Below the pieces are notes generated by a model. It did no database searches. It was not told the origin of the DNA and saw nothing but the letters and a program-made list of their open reading frames with translations. From Actinomycetes bacterium (GTDB lineage Bacteria; Actinomycetota; Actinomycetes; Mycobacteriales; Mycobacteriaceae): 64,000 nucleotides of DNA. This document shows positions 1 through 9,178 of the stretch, in pieces. The stretch spans positions 62,001-126,000 of the forward strand of contig JAEYMI010000020.1 in assembly GCA_023461275.1 (NCBI GenBank), given 5' to 3'. Every line of letters begins with the position of its first letter. Positions within the stretch are counted from its first letter, which is position 1. A program made the translations under genes and the position numbers.

Positions 1-630
1 TACGTCGGGCATGACCGCAACCAGGCCATCGCTCAACGCCGCCGCCGCCAATGCGGTGCCGCCGCCCTGGCTGAGTCCGGTGAGCGAGACTGCCTCGGCA
101 TCAACCACATCGAGAGTGCGGGCGGCGTCGATGCATCGCACGGCGTCGGTGAAAATCCGGCGATAGACGAAGTTCTCTGGCGAATCGATTCCGCGAGTGA
201 GGAATCCCGATACCGATGGTCCGCTGCCGTGCGGGTCCGGAGTGGCTCCCTCGGCCAGCCAGCCGGAGCCTTGTCCTCGCACGTCCATGACGATGTGGGC
301 AAAGCCCGACGACGCCCAGCCCAGATGCTGCCACGGCAGGCCGCGCCCGCCGTTGTACGGCGAGTACTCGACCACCGTGGGCAGCGGCACATTTGTATCG
401 GCCGGTACGACCAACCAAGCGGCGATCGACTCTCCACCGAATCCGGGAAAACGCATGTCGAACACATCGACAGTGCGCAGCGGCGTATCGACACGGTCGA
501 GCTGGACACCGTTGGCGGCGGCTCTGGACTCGGAGATGGTTTGAGACCAGAAGTCGTCGAAGTCGTTCGGTTCTGTCAGGGCAGGCCGATACTCGCGAAG
601 TTGATCGAGTGGAGGGTCAAGACGTTGCAT
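1..630 (-). CDS. Acetyl-esterase (AXE1)-family alpha/beta hydrolase, 3' part cut by window edge
   Basis: The first 210 residues are present; the C-terminus lies outside the window. The N-terminus (LREYRPALTEPNDFDDFW, from residue 11) and the GESIAAWLVVPAD strand are typical of the acetylxylan esterase/cephalosporin deacetylase family. The nucleophile elbow is GLSQGGG, with Ser187. It has no signal peptide, so it is probably cytoplasmic. It follows a BVMO and a small ORF on the same strand, 21 bp after the small ORF's stop. BVMO-esterase pairs cleave the ester made by the monooxygenase (acmA/acmB of Gordonia sp. TY-5 is a known precedent), so hydrolysis of an acetate ester is the inferred role. 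The family assignment is firm; the substrate is inference. Confidence 0.8.
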   Translation of the reverse strand, partial: MQRLDPPLDQLREYRPALTEPNDFDDFWSQTISESRAAANGVQLDRVDTPLRTVDVFDMRFPGFGGESIAAWLVVPADTNVPLPTVVEYSPYNGGRGLPWQHLGWASSGFAHIVMDVRGQGSGWLAEGATPDPHGSGPSVSGFLTRGIDSPENFVYRRIFTDAVRCIDAARTLDVVDAEAVSLTGLSQGGGTALAAAALSDGLVAVMPDV

Positions 631-651
631 GATCGTGCCTCTTCTTGATAC

Positions 652-804
652 TCAGAATGAGGGAGAGGAGCCGGTCCAGAGAATGCCCTTGGCCAGTACC
701 AGGGTCGCGTTGACTTCCTGGACTAACTCAGGTGTCTTCGACAGTGCGACAACGACTCCGGCGGCCCCGGCGAGGGTGGCAACGGTGGCGACGATGCGGT
801 TCAT
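652..804 (-). CDS. Small hydrophobic protein (50 aa) coupled to the BVMO
   Basis: Its ATG overlaps the BVMO stop codon (ATGA on the minus strand), so translation is probably coupled. Residues 3-21 form an alanine/valine-rich hydrophobic stretch (IVATVATLAGAAGVVVALS), compatible with one membrane helix; the rest is short and polar. I do not recognise a defined family. Small single-helix proteins are often seen beside mycobacterial monooxygenase genes, but no function is claimed. It lies between the BVMO and the esterase, so all three are probably one transcript. Confidence 0.6.
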   Translation of the reverse strand: MNRIVATVATLAGAAGVVVALSKTPELVQEVNATLVLAKGILWTGSSPSF

Positions 805-2360
805 TGGTGTGCTCCTTGGGAAACAGGCCCGACTGCACTCGCAGTCGAACGGGATACGGCTTTCTGGGTCTTCCACGGGAATCGACGCAGCACCTTTGTG
901 AGCATCGCGTAGACGAACACCGAGTCGGGCCACTGCGTCGAAACGCGGCCGGTTGCGCTCTTGAAATAGTTGTTCTCGTACTGGAATGCGGTGCCCTCCA
1001 GGCGACCCATGATCCAGCGGTCGAAGCGCTCGAACGCGCCTGTGCGGACCTCGATGCTGCTGGCACCGGTCTTGTGGGTGTGGGCGATTGCCGACGAGAT
1101 GTACGACGCCTGCAGCTCCAGGTTGGTGATGATGGAACCAGCATTTGTATTGGGGCCGTACATGATAAAGAAGTTCGGGAACTTCGGAACCATCATGCCG
1201 AGAAAGGCGCGTGGTTCCCCGTTCCACGCGTTCTGAAGTTCGAGTCCGTCACGCCCGATGACGGGCAGTGACGACAAGAACTTCACCTTGAACCCGGTAG
1301 ACATGACGAGAACATCGATCTTGTGCTCCACGCCATCGGCATCGATGATGCCATCCTCGGTGATGGTCGACACAGCCTTGGGTACCAGAGTCACGTTCTC
1401 ACGTCGCAAGGCCGGATAAAAGTCGTCGGTTACGATGGGCCTCTTGCTCATATACGCATGCTTGGGAGTCACGGCTGCGGCCAGTTCTGGCATGTCGCCG
1501 AGTTGTTCTGTGATGTGAGCCCGTGCGGCCTTCTCTCCGGCTTCGTTCTCCGGTGTGCCCGGTCGAAACACTTTGCCGCGCAGTGTTGGTACCTCGCGCT
1601 GCAGGACGATCAACGTGCGGACCAATCGCTGGGCGACCGATGAGTTCATCGCCCGACGCTCGGTCGGGGTGAACTCGCGATCGCCCTTACCGATCACCCA
1701 GCCGGGCTCGCGTTGGAACATGTACACGTGACCGGCGGTCTTTGCCAGCGCCGGAACAACCTGAACTGCGGTAGAACCCGAGCCGACCACAGCTACCTTG
1801 CTGCCGGCGAGGTCGTACTTGTGCTCCCATTGGGCGGTATGAAACGCGGCTCCGCGGAAGGTGTCGAGACCCGGCCAGTCGGGCAACTTAGGGTCGCTGA
1901 GCATACCCACCGCACTGACCACGAAGTCCGCCCGCTGCAGCAGTTCCCCCTCGGCGCCGACGATCTCCCACTGCTGTAGGTCCTCATTCCATGACACACC
2001 ACCGACCGCAGTGTTCAGGCGAATATGCGAGCGCAGATCGTACTTGTCGACGATGTGGTCGATGTATCCGTGAAACTCCTGTTGCCGCACATGAGTTCGG
2101 CTCCAGTTCCACGGCTCATAGGAGAACGAGTACAGCACCGATGGTGTGTCGACCTCAGCGCCCGGGTAGGTGTTGTGCCACCATGTGCCGCCAACGCCGG
2201 CGGCCTGCTCAAAGATGGTGAATCGATCGATTCCCTTGCGCTGCAATTCGATGGCCATCCCGATGCCGCCGAATCCGCTGCCGATGATGGCGACGGTGGG
2301 CGTGGTGGCTCGTTTTCTCATGGTGGACTCGCTGTCTGCCGGTGTGCGGATGGTGGACAC
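801..2360 (-). CDS. Flavin-dependent Baeyer-Villiger monooxygenase
   Basis: 519 residues from a GTG start with GGTGG upstream; an in-frame ATG at 2321 is an alternative. Residues 24-32 are the FAD Rossmann motif (AIIGSGFGG), followed by GVGGTWWHNTYPGAEVD. Residues 168-178 (FRGAAFHTAQW) match the BVMO fingerprint FxGxxxHxxxW. Residues 191-199 (VVGSGSTAV) are the second, NADPH-binding Rossmann motif. Length is normal for a one-component type I BVMO. It should insert oxygen next to a ketone carbonyl using NADPH and O2. It lies downstream of the PucR regulator and overlaps the small ORF leading to an esterase. The class is secure; the ketone is unknown. Confidence 0.9.
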   Translation of the reverse strand: MSTIRTPADSESTMRKRATTPTVAIIGSGFGGIGMAIELQRKGIDRFTIFEQAAGVGGTWWHNTYPGAEVDTPSVLYSFSYEPWNWSRTHVRQQEFHGYIDHIVDKYDLRSHIRLNTAVGGVSWNEDLQQWEIVGAEGELLQRADFVVSAVGMLSDPKLPDWPGLDTFRGAAFHTAQWEHKYDLAGSKVAVVGSGSTAVQVVPALAKTAGHVYMFQREPGWVIGKGDREFTPTERRAMNSSVAQRLVRTLIVLQREVPTLRGKVFRPGTPENEAGEKAARAHITEQLGDMPELAAAVTPKHAYMSKRPIVTDDFYPALRRENVTLVPKAVSTITEDGIIDADGVEHKIDVLVMSTGFKVKFLSSLPVIGRDGLELQNAWNGEPRAFLGMMVPKFPNFFIMYGPNTNAGSIITNLELQASYISSAIAHTHKTGASSIEVRTGAFERFDRWIMGRLEGTAFQYENNYFKSATGRVSTQWPDSVFVYAMLTKVLRRFPWKTQKAVSRSTASAVGPVSQGAHQ

Positions 2361-2446
2361 GTCGTCGTAACCACCGGTGACATCGATGATGACCCGCTAT
2401 CGGCATCCGCCGTAGTGCTAAAGCGTCGGAACCGGCGCCCGTGAAC

Positions 2447-4048
2447 TTACAGAACGTCGGACGGCGAATTGTGACCACGGTCTCGTAAGATTCGTGCGGC
2501 CAGGTGCACTCCTAGCAGGTCATCGGCGTTCGACCACGAAATTCCCAGCAGTCGTTCGATTCGGGCGAGCCTGTCGTAGAGGGTAGGCCGTTCAATATGT
2601 AAGGACCGTGCTGACTCCGCCTTGTGGCCACCGTTGTGCAGGTACGCCGTAAGGGTCCTGAACAGCGCTGTGCCGTGAACCTCGTCGTAGGAAAGCACCG
2701 GCTGCAGTCGACGATCGGCGAAAGCCTGGAGATCCGGATTATCTCGGATCGTCCAGAGGAGCCTGTCGAGGTCGGGCGAGTCGGTGCGGTAGATGCCCCA
2801 TATGTGGCGCGAACGAACAAAGTCGATTGGGCCGTTGAGGCGGCTGAACTCTACCGCGAGACCACGCCACGTGGTGGTCGTGGACCCCAGCACGACGCAC
2901 GACGAAGTGTCAGCGAGGTGGCGCGCTAGTGAGCTTGCCGCGATGTCTGCCGCCTGCTCACCGGCGCTGGGCTCATCGAGTCCCATCACACCGACGGCGA
3001 CACCCGGCCGACGTGCCGCCAACAGCACGGACAAGTCAGACTCCACCATGGATCGAGCAACTCGCCGAGCCAGCCTGGGCCAGTCGACTGGCGACTCGCG
3101 GCCGGAACGAGGGTCGACAACGAGTGCAAAAGGCAACAGATAATGCGGGTCGAAACCGATTGCAGCGGCGGACAGGGCGACGCGATCAGCGCTGCCGGCT
3201 TCGTCGATCAGCGAGTTGATCAGTGCCGCAGTACTTCCCGATAGCGTGCGGGCTGATCGAAGATCACGGGTCAGCGCCACAGACAACGCCCGTGCCGCTC
3301 GGGTGGTTTCGGCTCTTTCACCGGTGGTCAAGGTACCGTTCAGTCCGACGAGAACGACATGCGTTGGTCGCATCGGGCCGCCGCCGCTCACTTGGAGTGG
3401 GACAGTTTCGATCTGCCGCGCCGGATCGTTGCGAGCAGATTGAATGAAGAGCAGAAGGTCACTCTCGGTGTGGCCCAATGTCGCCGCTACCAGGATCATG
3501 GTGGTGCTATCGATGAGCGCTGCAGGCTGACCTGTCCGCGCGGTGAGTACGTCGAGGACCGCTTCGACGGGGTCTTCGGAGAGGAGCGCATCGAGGTACG
3601 CCTCATTCGCCGCGTTGACGGCGATCAGATCGTCGACGTCTCCGTTGACCAGCGCGGTGTGAACCTCGCGGGAGATCTCGACGTAGGCGACCGGACGCTC
3701 GAGAGTGATGAGCGGAAGCTCGAGGCTCTCACACGCGTCGACCAGGTCGGTGGGTACTTCCGCATAGATTGGGCCGAGCTCCAGAACCAGTGCCGCAGCG
3801 CCTGATTCGATCAGATGCTCGATGTAGCGGCGCCGCTCTGCCGGCGTATCCCCAAGTCCCAGACCATACGTGAGCAGGACCTCGCCGCCACGAAGATAGA
3901 AGCCGACGTTGAAGTGCTCACCGAGGTGCAACCACCGGACCTCGGTACCCATCTTCGATCGTCCAGCGAGGACCTGCGGAACCCCGGCGCGAACGGTCGG
4001 CAGTCCGACGAACCATTCGAGATCATGCATCACACCTGCCTGTTCCAT
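2447..4048 (-). CDS. PucR-family transcriptional regulator
   Basis: 533 residues. The N-terminal third (LEWFVGLPTVRAG onward) is a PucR/PurR-type ligand domain. The C-terminus (about residues 460-515) is the HTH_30 domain, with the typical YLHNGG and AESARSLHIERPTLYDR segments. PucR proteins usually activate catabolic genes in response to the pathway substrate. The gene sits between an SDR and the BVMO on the same strand, 86 bp before the BVMO, so it could control or be co-transcribed with the leftward catabolic arm. An in-frame ATG at 4030 is an alternative start with an AGG upstream. Target and ligand are unknown. Confidence 0.88.
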   Translation of the reverse strand: MEQAGVMHDLEWFVGLPTVRAGVPQVLAGRSKMGTEVRWLHLGEHFNVGFYLRGGEVLLTYGLGLGDTPAERRRYIEHLIESGAAALVLELGPIYAEVPTDLVDACESLELPLITLERPVAYVEISREVHTALVNGDVDDLIAVNAANEAYLDALLSEDPVEAVLDVLTARTGQPAALIDSTTMILVAATLGHTESDLLLFIQSARNDPARQIETVPLQVSGGGPMRPTHVVLVGLNGTLTTGERAETTRAARALSVALTRDLRSARTLSGSTAALINSLIDEAGSADRVALSAAAIGFDPHYLLPFALVVDPRSGRESPVDWPRLARRVARSMVESDLSVLLAARRPGVAVGVMGLDEPSAGEQAADIAASSLARHLADTSSCVVLGSTTTTWRGLAVEFSRLNGPIDFVRSRHIWGIYRTDSPDLDRLLWTIRDNPDLQAFADRRLQPVLSYDEVHGTALFRTLTAYLHNGGHKAESARSLHIERPTLYDRLARIERLLGISWSNADDLLGVHLAARILRDRGHNSPSDVL

Positions 4049-4107
4049 CGCGGCAATGATATCCGTCGCGAATAGTCACGGCGGCCGGTGGAGGATCAGG
4101 GGAGAGT

Positions 4108-4860
4108 TCATCCAAGGTGGAGTCCGCCGTCGACCAGAATGTCGATTCCGGTGACGTAGCGGGACTCGTTGGACGCCAGGAAGAGGACCGGACCGGTGAT
4201 GTCCTCTACCTTGGCCAACCGCCGAAGAGGAATTCCTGCCGCAACCGATTCCAGGGAATCATCCTTTGTCATGACGTGATCCAGGTAGCCGGGAGAGATG
4301 GAGTTCACCCGAATTCCTTTGGGGCCCAGATCGAGTGCGACGTTCCGCGTCATTCCGAGCACTGCTGCCTTGGAAGCCACATAGCCGATGGAACCTTCGC
4401 CGGAGCCACCGGTGTGGGCCCACAACGATGAGATGTTGATGATCGATCCTTCTTCGCGGGCGATCATTCCAGGGATCACAGCACGCATTCCGTAAGCGAC
4501 CCCGGTCTGGTTCACGGCGATCACCCGATCCCATCCTGCCGGTGAAAGGTCTTGCACGCCATCGCGTGCCGAGATACCCGCGTTGTTCACCAGAGTGGTG
4601 ACCGGCCCGAACTCCTGCTCGGTCAGCGCAACCGCATCGGCCCATGAGGCCTCGTCGGAGACATCAAGGTGGACATAGGTGGCTCGATGACCCTGTGCCC
4701 GCAGTGATTCTGCGAGCTCCTTACCGGCCCCGTCGGCGACGTCGGCGAGTGTCACCGAGGCACCTTCATTCGCGCACGCGCGAGCGTGCGCGGCACCCTG
4801 GCCACCGGCCGCGCCGGTGATCAGAACGACTTTTCCGTTGAGACGTCCGTGTTGTGTCAT
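4108..4860 (-). CDS. Short-chain dehydrogenase/reductase (SDR)
   Basis: About 250 residues. The start at 4860 is chosen because GGAAGG lies 8 nt upstream; in-frame starts at 4866 and 4905 are worse placed. It shows the cofactor motif TGAAGGQG, NNAG, a catalytic Ser in ISS and YVASK (Tyr/Lys), so it is a classical SDR using NAD(P). The end SRYVTGIDILVDGG is typical. It is probably an alcohol dehydrogenase for the alcohol released by the esterase, or a dehydrogenase for another intermediate. A TGGACA box lies upstream at 4925-4938, after the TetR stop, so the gene probably has its own regulated promoter. Confidence 0.88.
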   Translation of the reverse strand: MTQHGRLNGKVVLITGAAGGQGAAHARACANEGASVTLADVADGAGKELAESLRAQGHRATYVHLDVSDEASWADAVALTEQEFGPVTTLVNNAGISARDGVQDLSPAGWDRVIAVNQTGVAYGMRAVIPGMIAREEGSIINISSLWAHTGGSGEGSIGYVASKAAVLGMTRNVALDLGPKGIRVNSISPGYLDHVMTKDDSLESVAAGIPLRRLAKVEDITGPVLFLASNESRYVTGIDILVDGGLHLG

Positions 4861-4924
4861 TGCCATTGCCTTCCGTCTGGGCCCACGGGCGGGCCCGGCC
4901 ACCATGTTGGAGTGTAAGGCGAAC

Positions 4925-4938
4925 TGGACAAACGTACA
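4925..4938. promoter_or_regulatory. Candidate operator, TGGACA box 1
   Basis: The sequence TGGACAAACGTACA is an imperfect palindrome 65 bp upstream of the SDR start. It fits the pattern TGGACA-NN-YGTNCA found also at 5793 and 14585. The neighbouring TetR protein is the natural candidate to bind it; this is inference. Confidence 0.5.
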
Positions 4939-4950
4939 ACCAGTCGGCGG

Positions 4951-5547
4951 TCAGGCTTGCGCAGTGGTTACCGGCTGACTGGCCCTGAGCGGACTCTTAT
5001 CGAGTACGACGTGAAGCATCTCGCGCGCTTGTCTGTCCGACAATGACACGTCACCGAGTAGACGTTGAAAGGTCATCCCTTCGACGATGACCTCGATCTG
5101 AGCGGCGACCTCGACGGAGTACACCGCAGACACCCGGGCTATGGTGGCCCGCGACCAATCCCGCACGATCGCCCGATAGCGGTTGTCTCGAACTCCCTGC
5201 GCGTACAACTCATAGAGCAGGATCGCCCGATCGGTGTTCTCGTGTTGCCCGTTCACCGAGGCCAGTACCGCATCGATCACGTCCTCGGTCGACGAAGCGT
5301 TCCGGAACATCTCGTCGTACCGGTCGCGTTCGCGAACCGAAAAGCGCCGAAACGCTTCAAGTACCAGGTCATCAATACTGCTGAAGTGATAGTTGGTGCT
5401 GCCGAGGGCAATCCCTGCCTCGGTGGCGACCTTGCGGTGAGTGATCCCGCGAACCCCGTGCACGACAGCAACGCGCAGTGCTGCGTCGAGAAGTGCTTCG
5501 CGTGTGCTGCTGCTTCGTCGGCCGTCGGAGCTGTCCTTGCGTGGCAT
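4951..5547 (-). CDS. TetR-family transcriptional regulator
   Basis: 198 residues. The N-terminus (TREALLDAALRVAVVHGVRG, then ITHRKVATEAGIALGSTNYHF) is a standard TetR helix-turn-helix at about residues 15-60; the C-terminal part is a variable ligand domain. AGGAG precedes the ATG. It is divergent from the aldehyde dehydrogenase gene across a 346-bp gap. It is the best candidate repressor for the three TGGACA boxes of the island, two of which flank it at 4925 and 5793. Confidence 0.9.
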   Translation of the reverse strand: MPRKDSSDGRRSSSTREALLDAALRVAVVHGVRGITHRKVATEAGIALGSTNYHFSSIDDLVLEAFRRFSVRERDRYDEMFRNASSTEDVIDAVLASVNGQHENTDRAILLYELYAQGVRDNRYRAIVRDWSRATIARVSAVYSVEVAAQIEVIVEGMTFQRLLGDVSLSDRQAREMLHVVLDKSPLRASQPVTTAQA

Positions 5548-5893
5548 CGTCGGGTGCTCCTGCTTTCTCGTTTACCGGACTGGTTCATTTGATGGCCGAT
5601 CGCATCTAAGCGGCTCGGATTATGCCCAGTATGACAACGCTATTGGCCGGGAACGCAACACTGAATCATTTCGCGGGGGCCGCTGCCGGGCGATAGTGGA
5701 TATACGCGACCGAACGGACGGATTGTTACTCCGAGGCAATCTCGTGTAACTCGACCGTAGCACCCGGCTAGCAGACTCGTCGCTACCAAGTCTGGACAAA
5801 TGTTCAAACATCTTGTGATACTGGGTTGGCACGGCGTAGTGATCCACAGCACAGAGGTGACGGATCAACCCACTCGGCTGAAGGAGGCCGCAA
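5548..5893. other. Divergent promoter region, no gene
   Basis: This 346-bp gap lies between the TetR gene (leftward) and the aldehyde dehydrogenase gene (rightward). I see no supported coding sequence; short ORFs here lack start signals and family features. It holds the TGGACA box at 5793-5806 and the strong AAGGAGG ribosome site at 5881-5887. It should contain both promoters. Confidence 0.6.
5793..5806. promoter_or_regulatory. Candidate operator, TGGACA box 2
   Basis: TGGACAAATGTTCA is palindromic apart from one arm position (TGGACA/TGTTCA). It lies 88 bp upstream of the aldehyde dehydrogenase start, inside the divergent TetR-ALDH gap. The 9-mer TGTTCAAAC that begins in its right arm recurs at 11914-11922, upstream of the metallo-hydrolase. 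Confidence 0.55.
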
Positions 5894-7423
5894 ATGACAG
5901 TTATGGACGACAAGCGCATGGGTGTTCGCACCTGGGGGATGTTCATCGGTGGCGAGTTCGTTGACTCGGTCGGTGGAGAGGTCGACGAGATCATCAACCC
6001 CGCCAGTGGCGACGTGATCGGCATCGTGCCACGGGGAACCGCCGCCGACGTCGATCGCGCGGTAGACGCGGCCAAGCGTGCACTCCCGGCGTGGCTGGAA
6101 ACCACTCCGGGTGAGCGGGCCCTGATCCTGTTGCGCATGGCAGATGTGCTGGAAGCCAACATTGAGGATATCGGCGCGGTCGAGTCCGCCAACGCCGGCA
6201 AGCCGAAGCTTCAGTCACAGCACGACCTCGAGCTATGTGTGGACGCGCTCCGTTACTTTGCTGGCGCTGCAAGACATCTCGACGGAATCGCGGCCGGAGA
6301 GTACATGGCCGGCTACACGTCCTACGTGCGCCGAGAGCCGATTGGCATCGTCGGAGGAATCGCACCGTGGAACTACCCGATGGCTATGGCGATCTTCAAG
6401 TTCGTCCCGGCGCTGGCCGCGGGCAACGTGCAGATCACCAAGCCGAGTGAGCAGACCCCGCTCTCGCTGTTGCGATTCATGGAACTGATTGCCGACATCG
6501 TCCCCGCCGGCGTACTGAACGTCGTCACGGGCTTCGGTCAACCGGTGGGTCAGCGCCTCGTCGAGCACCCTGAAGTCGGGTTCGTGTCACTGACCGGTGA
6601 CATCAACACCGGACGCACCATCGCGGCCGAAGGTGCGGCAACGCTCACCCGCACGCACCTCGAGCTGGGCGGTAAGGCGCCGGTTCTGGTGTTCGACGAT
6701 GCAGATCTAGCTGCAGCCAAGGAGGTGTTCAAGGTCGCGTCGTTCTACAACGCCGGCCAGGACTGTACAGCAGCATGCCGAATCATTGCCGGACCCAAGG
6801 TCTTTGACAAGGTGGTCGCAGACCTCGTCGAGAGCGCGGAGAGCATCAGAATCGGTGACCCGACCAAGGACCCCGATCTGGACCTGGGTTCGCTGATCAG
6901 CCGTAAGCAACAGGAGCGAGTGCTCGGCTTCCTCAATCGCGCACAGGATGCCGGCGCACAGATCCTCACCGGAGGCCACACCAGTGGTCCCGGATACGAC
7001 GATCGAGGTTGTTTCGTGTCGCCGACAGTCGTGGTCAATGTCGGTCAGGAGCACGAGATCGTCCAGCGTGAGGTGTTCGGGCCCGTGGCGACGGTGCAAC
7101 GTGCGTCTTCGGTGGAAGAGGCATTCGACTGGGCCAACGCCACTCGATACGGTCTGTCCGCATCAGCATTCACCGAGAATCACTCTCTTGCCATGCAGGC
7201 CGCCAAGCGGTTGCAGTTCGGGACTGTCTGGATCAACGACCACTGGTTGGCCTCGCCGGAGCTCCCGCACGGTGGCTTCAAGGACTCGGGATACGGAAAA
7301 GATCTGTCCAAGTACGGCTTTGAAGACTATACCCAGATCAAGCAGGTCACTCACCGGATCGGTTCGAGCGTCTGGTCGGCCGGTACTGCGGGACTGACCA
7401 ATGAAGGTCGTCGCAACCGCTGA
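5894..7423 (+). CDS. NAD(P)-dependent aldehyde dehydrogenase
   Basis: 509 residues, full length for the superfamily. Catalytic Glu257 is in LELGGKAP and catalytic Cys291 in GQDCTA; IAPWNYPMAMAIFKFVPALA is the usual cofactor-side segment. The best resemblance is to betaine/gamma-aminobutyraldehyde dehydrogenases. AAGGAGG lies 6 nt before the ATG. It should oxidise an aldehyde made directly by the amine oxidase, or from the alcohol released after BVMO and esterase action. It opens the rightward arm of the island, 88 bp after a TGGACA box. The exact substrate is not readable. Confidence 0.92.
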   Translation: MTVMDDKRMGVRTWGMFIGGEFVDSVGGEVDEIINPASGDVIGIVPRGTAADVDRAVDAAKRALPAWLETTPGERALILLRMADVLEANIEDIGAVESANAGKPKLQSQHDLELCVDALRYFAGAARHLDGIAAGEYMAGYTSYVRREPIGIVGGIAPWNYPMAMAIFKFVPALAAGNVQITKPSEQTPLSLLRFMELIADIVPAGVLNVVTGFGQPVGQRLVEHPEVGFVSLTGDINTGRTIAAEGAATLTRTHLELGGKAPVLVFDDADLAAAKEVFKVASFYNAGQDCTAACRIIAGPKVFDKVVADLVESAESIRIGDPTKDPDLDLGSLISRKQQERVLGFLNRAQDAGAQILTGGHTSGPGYDDRGCFVSPTVVVNVGQEHEIVQREVFGPVATVQRASSVEEAFDWANATRYGLSASAFTENHSLAMQAAKRLQFGTVWINDHWLASPELPHGGFKDSGYGKDLSKYGFEDYTQIKQVTHRIGSSVWSAGTAGLTNEGRRNR

Positions 7424-7557
7424 GGCGGGAACCCCGGAAGAGGCGGCGGAACCGGCACCGCGGTGTACCCCGCCTCCTCCGAGGACCAGGTCGGACCAAC
7501 CTCCGGCCATCACGAATCACCTATCGCAACAAAGCTTCTCGTTTGAGATGCCTCAGT

Positions 7558-7575
7558 CGACACAGCGGTGTGTCG
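7558..7575. promoter_or_regulatory. Inverted repeat upstream of the permease
   Basis: Perfect 7-bp arms CGACACA and TGTGTCG surround GCGG. The element lies 43 bp before the permease start in a 195-bp gap after the aldehyde dehydrogenase. It could be an operator or a small hairpin. It does not match the TGGACA boxes. Confidence 0.4.
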
Positions 7576-7618
7576 CCTCGCTATCGTGCCCCTGTGGCCA
7601 TGACCGTAAGGATTGACG

Positions 7619-9127
7619 GTGGACACTTCACACCGTGACAACGCAGACGTTGCACCGAAAACCTCGTTGTACACCCGTACCGCCGATGTACCGGTGCTCA
7701 TGCCCGATGATCAACCTCGACTTCAGGGTCGGATGGGAACACTCGATGTTGCCTTCTCGGTCCTGGCTTTCAATGCTCCGCTGTCCGGCGTTATCGGATT
7801 CGTCCCTGCCGTAATTGGATTCGGCAACGGCATAGGCGCTCCATCAGCCTACCTCGGCGTCGGTGTGTTGCTCCTCTTCTTCGCTGTGGGTTTCACCACC
7901 ATGAGCCGGTACCTCCCGAATCCGGGTGCCTTCTACGCCTACATCACCGCAGGACTTGGGCGCCGAGTCGGCTTGGGCAGCGCCTTCCTCGCAGTGTTCT
8001 CGTATCTGTTCGTTCTCGTTGGCGCCTATGCGTTCGGCGGCATCGCGATGGAATCACTCATCACGTCCTGGGGAGGCCCTGAACTACCTTGGTGGCTCTA
8101 CGTTTTGGTCTTCATTGGAGCGGTCGCCGGCCTCGGCTACTTTCGTATCGATCTGTCAGCCAAGGTCTTGACGGTGGTCATGTGTCTCGAACTGGCTGTG
8201 GTACTGATCTGGAACGCCAGAGTATTCATCGATGGCGGACCTGAAGGCGCGGCGGTGAACACGTTCAGTCCGAATGCTGTGATGTCGGGATCGTTGGGCG
8301 TGGCCATTCTGTTCTGCTTCTCGAGTTTCTCCGGGTTCGAGGCGACGGCCATCTTCCGTGAAGAAGTGCGTGATCCCGACAAGACGATCCCGCGAGCGAC
8401 GTATCTCGCGGTCGGCTTCCTCGCGGCGTTATACGCGGTTGCGGCGTACTGCATGATTGTCGGCTTCGGGCCCAGCGATGTGGTGGCCAAGACAGGCGAG
8501 GACCCGGCTGGGTCGGCGATGTCGAGTATCGGGACCTATGTGGGTGCGGTGGCCCAAGACGCCGCAACAATCCTGTTGTGCACCAGTATCTTTGCCTCCT
8601 GTCTCTCGATCCACAACGTCGGTGCACGCTATCTCTATTCGCTCAGTGTGGATCGGATCCTGCCTGCCGGGCTCAGTGGTGTGCATGGTCGGCATGGCTC
8701 TCCCCACCGTGCGTCGATCCTGACCACTGCGATAGCTCTGGTGTTCGTCGTGGGACTGGTCATCGCTGCGGTTTCACCGACGACGCTTTATGCGACCTTG
8801 GTCGGAATCGGTGGCTACGCCTTGATACTCCTTCTGCTGTTGACCTCGGTGGCCGTGATTCCCTACCTACTCACCAAGCGTCCGAAAGATGTGCCGCTCA
8901 ACGTATTCAAGATGGTCGTCGCACCGATCATCGCTGTTGTCGGTCTCGTGATCGCGGCCTACCTCGGCACCACGAACATCACTCTGCTGACTGGTCAGTC
9001 GACCGCAATCTCCTACACGGTGGTGGGTCTGGCCGCAGGTGTATTCGTGGCGGGTGTCGTGGTGGCGACATTCCTACGTCACCGTCACCCCACGGTCTAT
9101 CGCCGTATCGGTCGGCAAGAGGTGTGA
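7619..9127 (+). CDS. APC-superfamily amino acid/amine permease
   Basis: About 502 residues with roughly 12 hydrophobic segments; the start of helix 1 (AFSVLAFNAPLSGVIGFV) is typical of the APC family. The GTG at 7619 is chosen because AAGGA at 7608-7612 is 6 nt upstream; the TTG at 7613 abuts that site. A conserved intracellular stretch FEATAIFREEVRDPDKTIPRA is present. It is probably an inner-membrane importer of an amine or amino acid. Its position directly before the amine oxidase suggests that it brings in the pathway's substrate. Confidence 0.88.
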   Translation: MDTSHRDNADVAPKTSLYTRTADVPVLMPDDQPRLQGRMGTLDVAFSVLAFNAPLSGVIGFVPAVIGFGNGIGAPSAYLGVGVLLLFFAVGFTTMSRYLPNPGAFYAYITAGLGRRVGLGSAFLAVFSYLFVLVGAYAFGGIAMESLITSWGGPELPWWLYVLVFIGAVAGLGYFRIDLSAKVLTVVMCLELAVVLIWNARVFIDGGPEGAAVNTFSPNAVMSGSLGVAILFCFSSFSGFEATAIFREEVRDPDKTIPRATYLAVGFLAALYAVAAYCMIVGFGPSDVVAKTGEDPAGSAMSSIGTYVGAVAQDAATILLCTSIFASCLSIHNVGARYLYSLSVDRILPAGLSGVHGRHGSPHRASILTTAIALVFVVGLVIAAVSPTTLYATLVGIGGYALILLLLLTSVAVIPYLLTKRPKDVPLNVFKMVVAPIIAVVGLVIAAYLGTTNITLLTGQSTAISYTVVGLAAGVFVAGVVVATFLRHRHPTVYRRIGRQEV

Positions 9128-9178
9128 GCGAAGTATCTGAAACAGATTTCTGCACAGTAACTTTGAAAGGAAAAAAGA

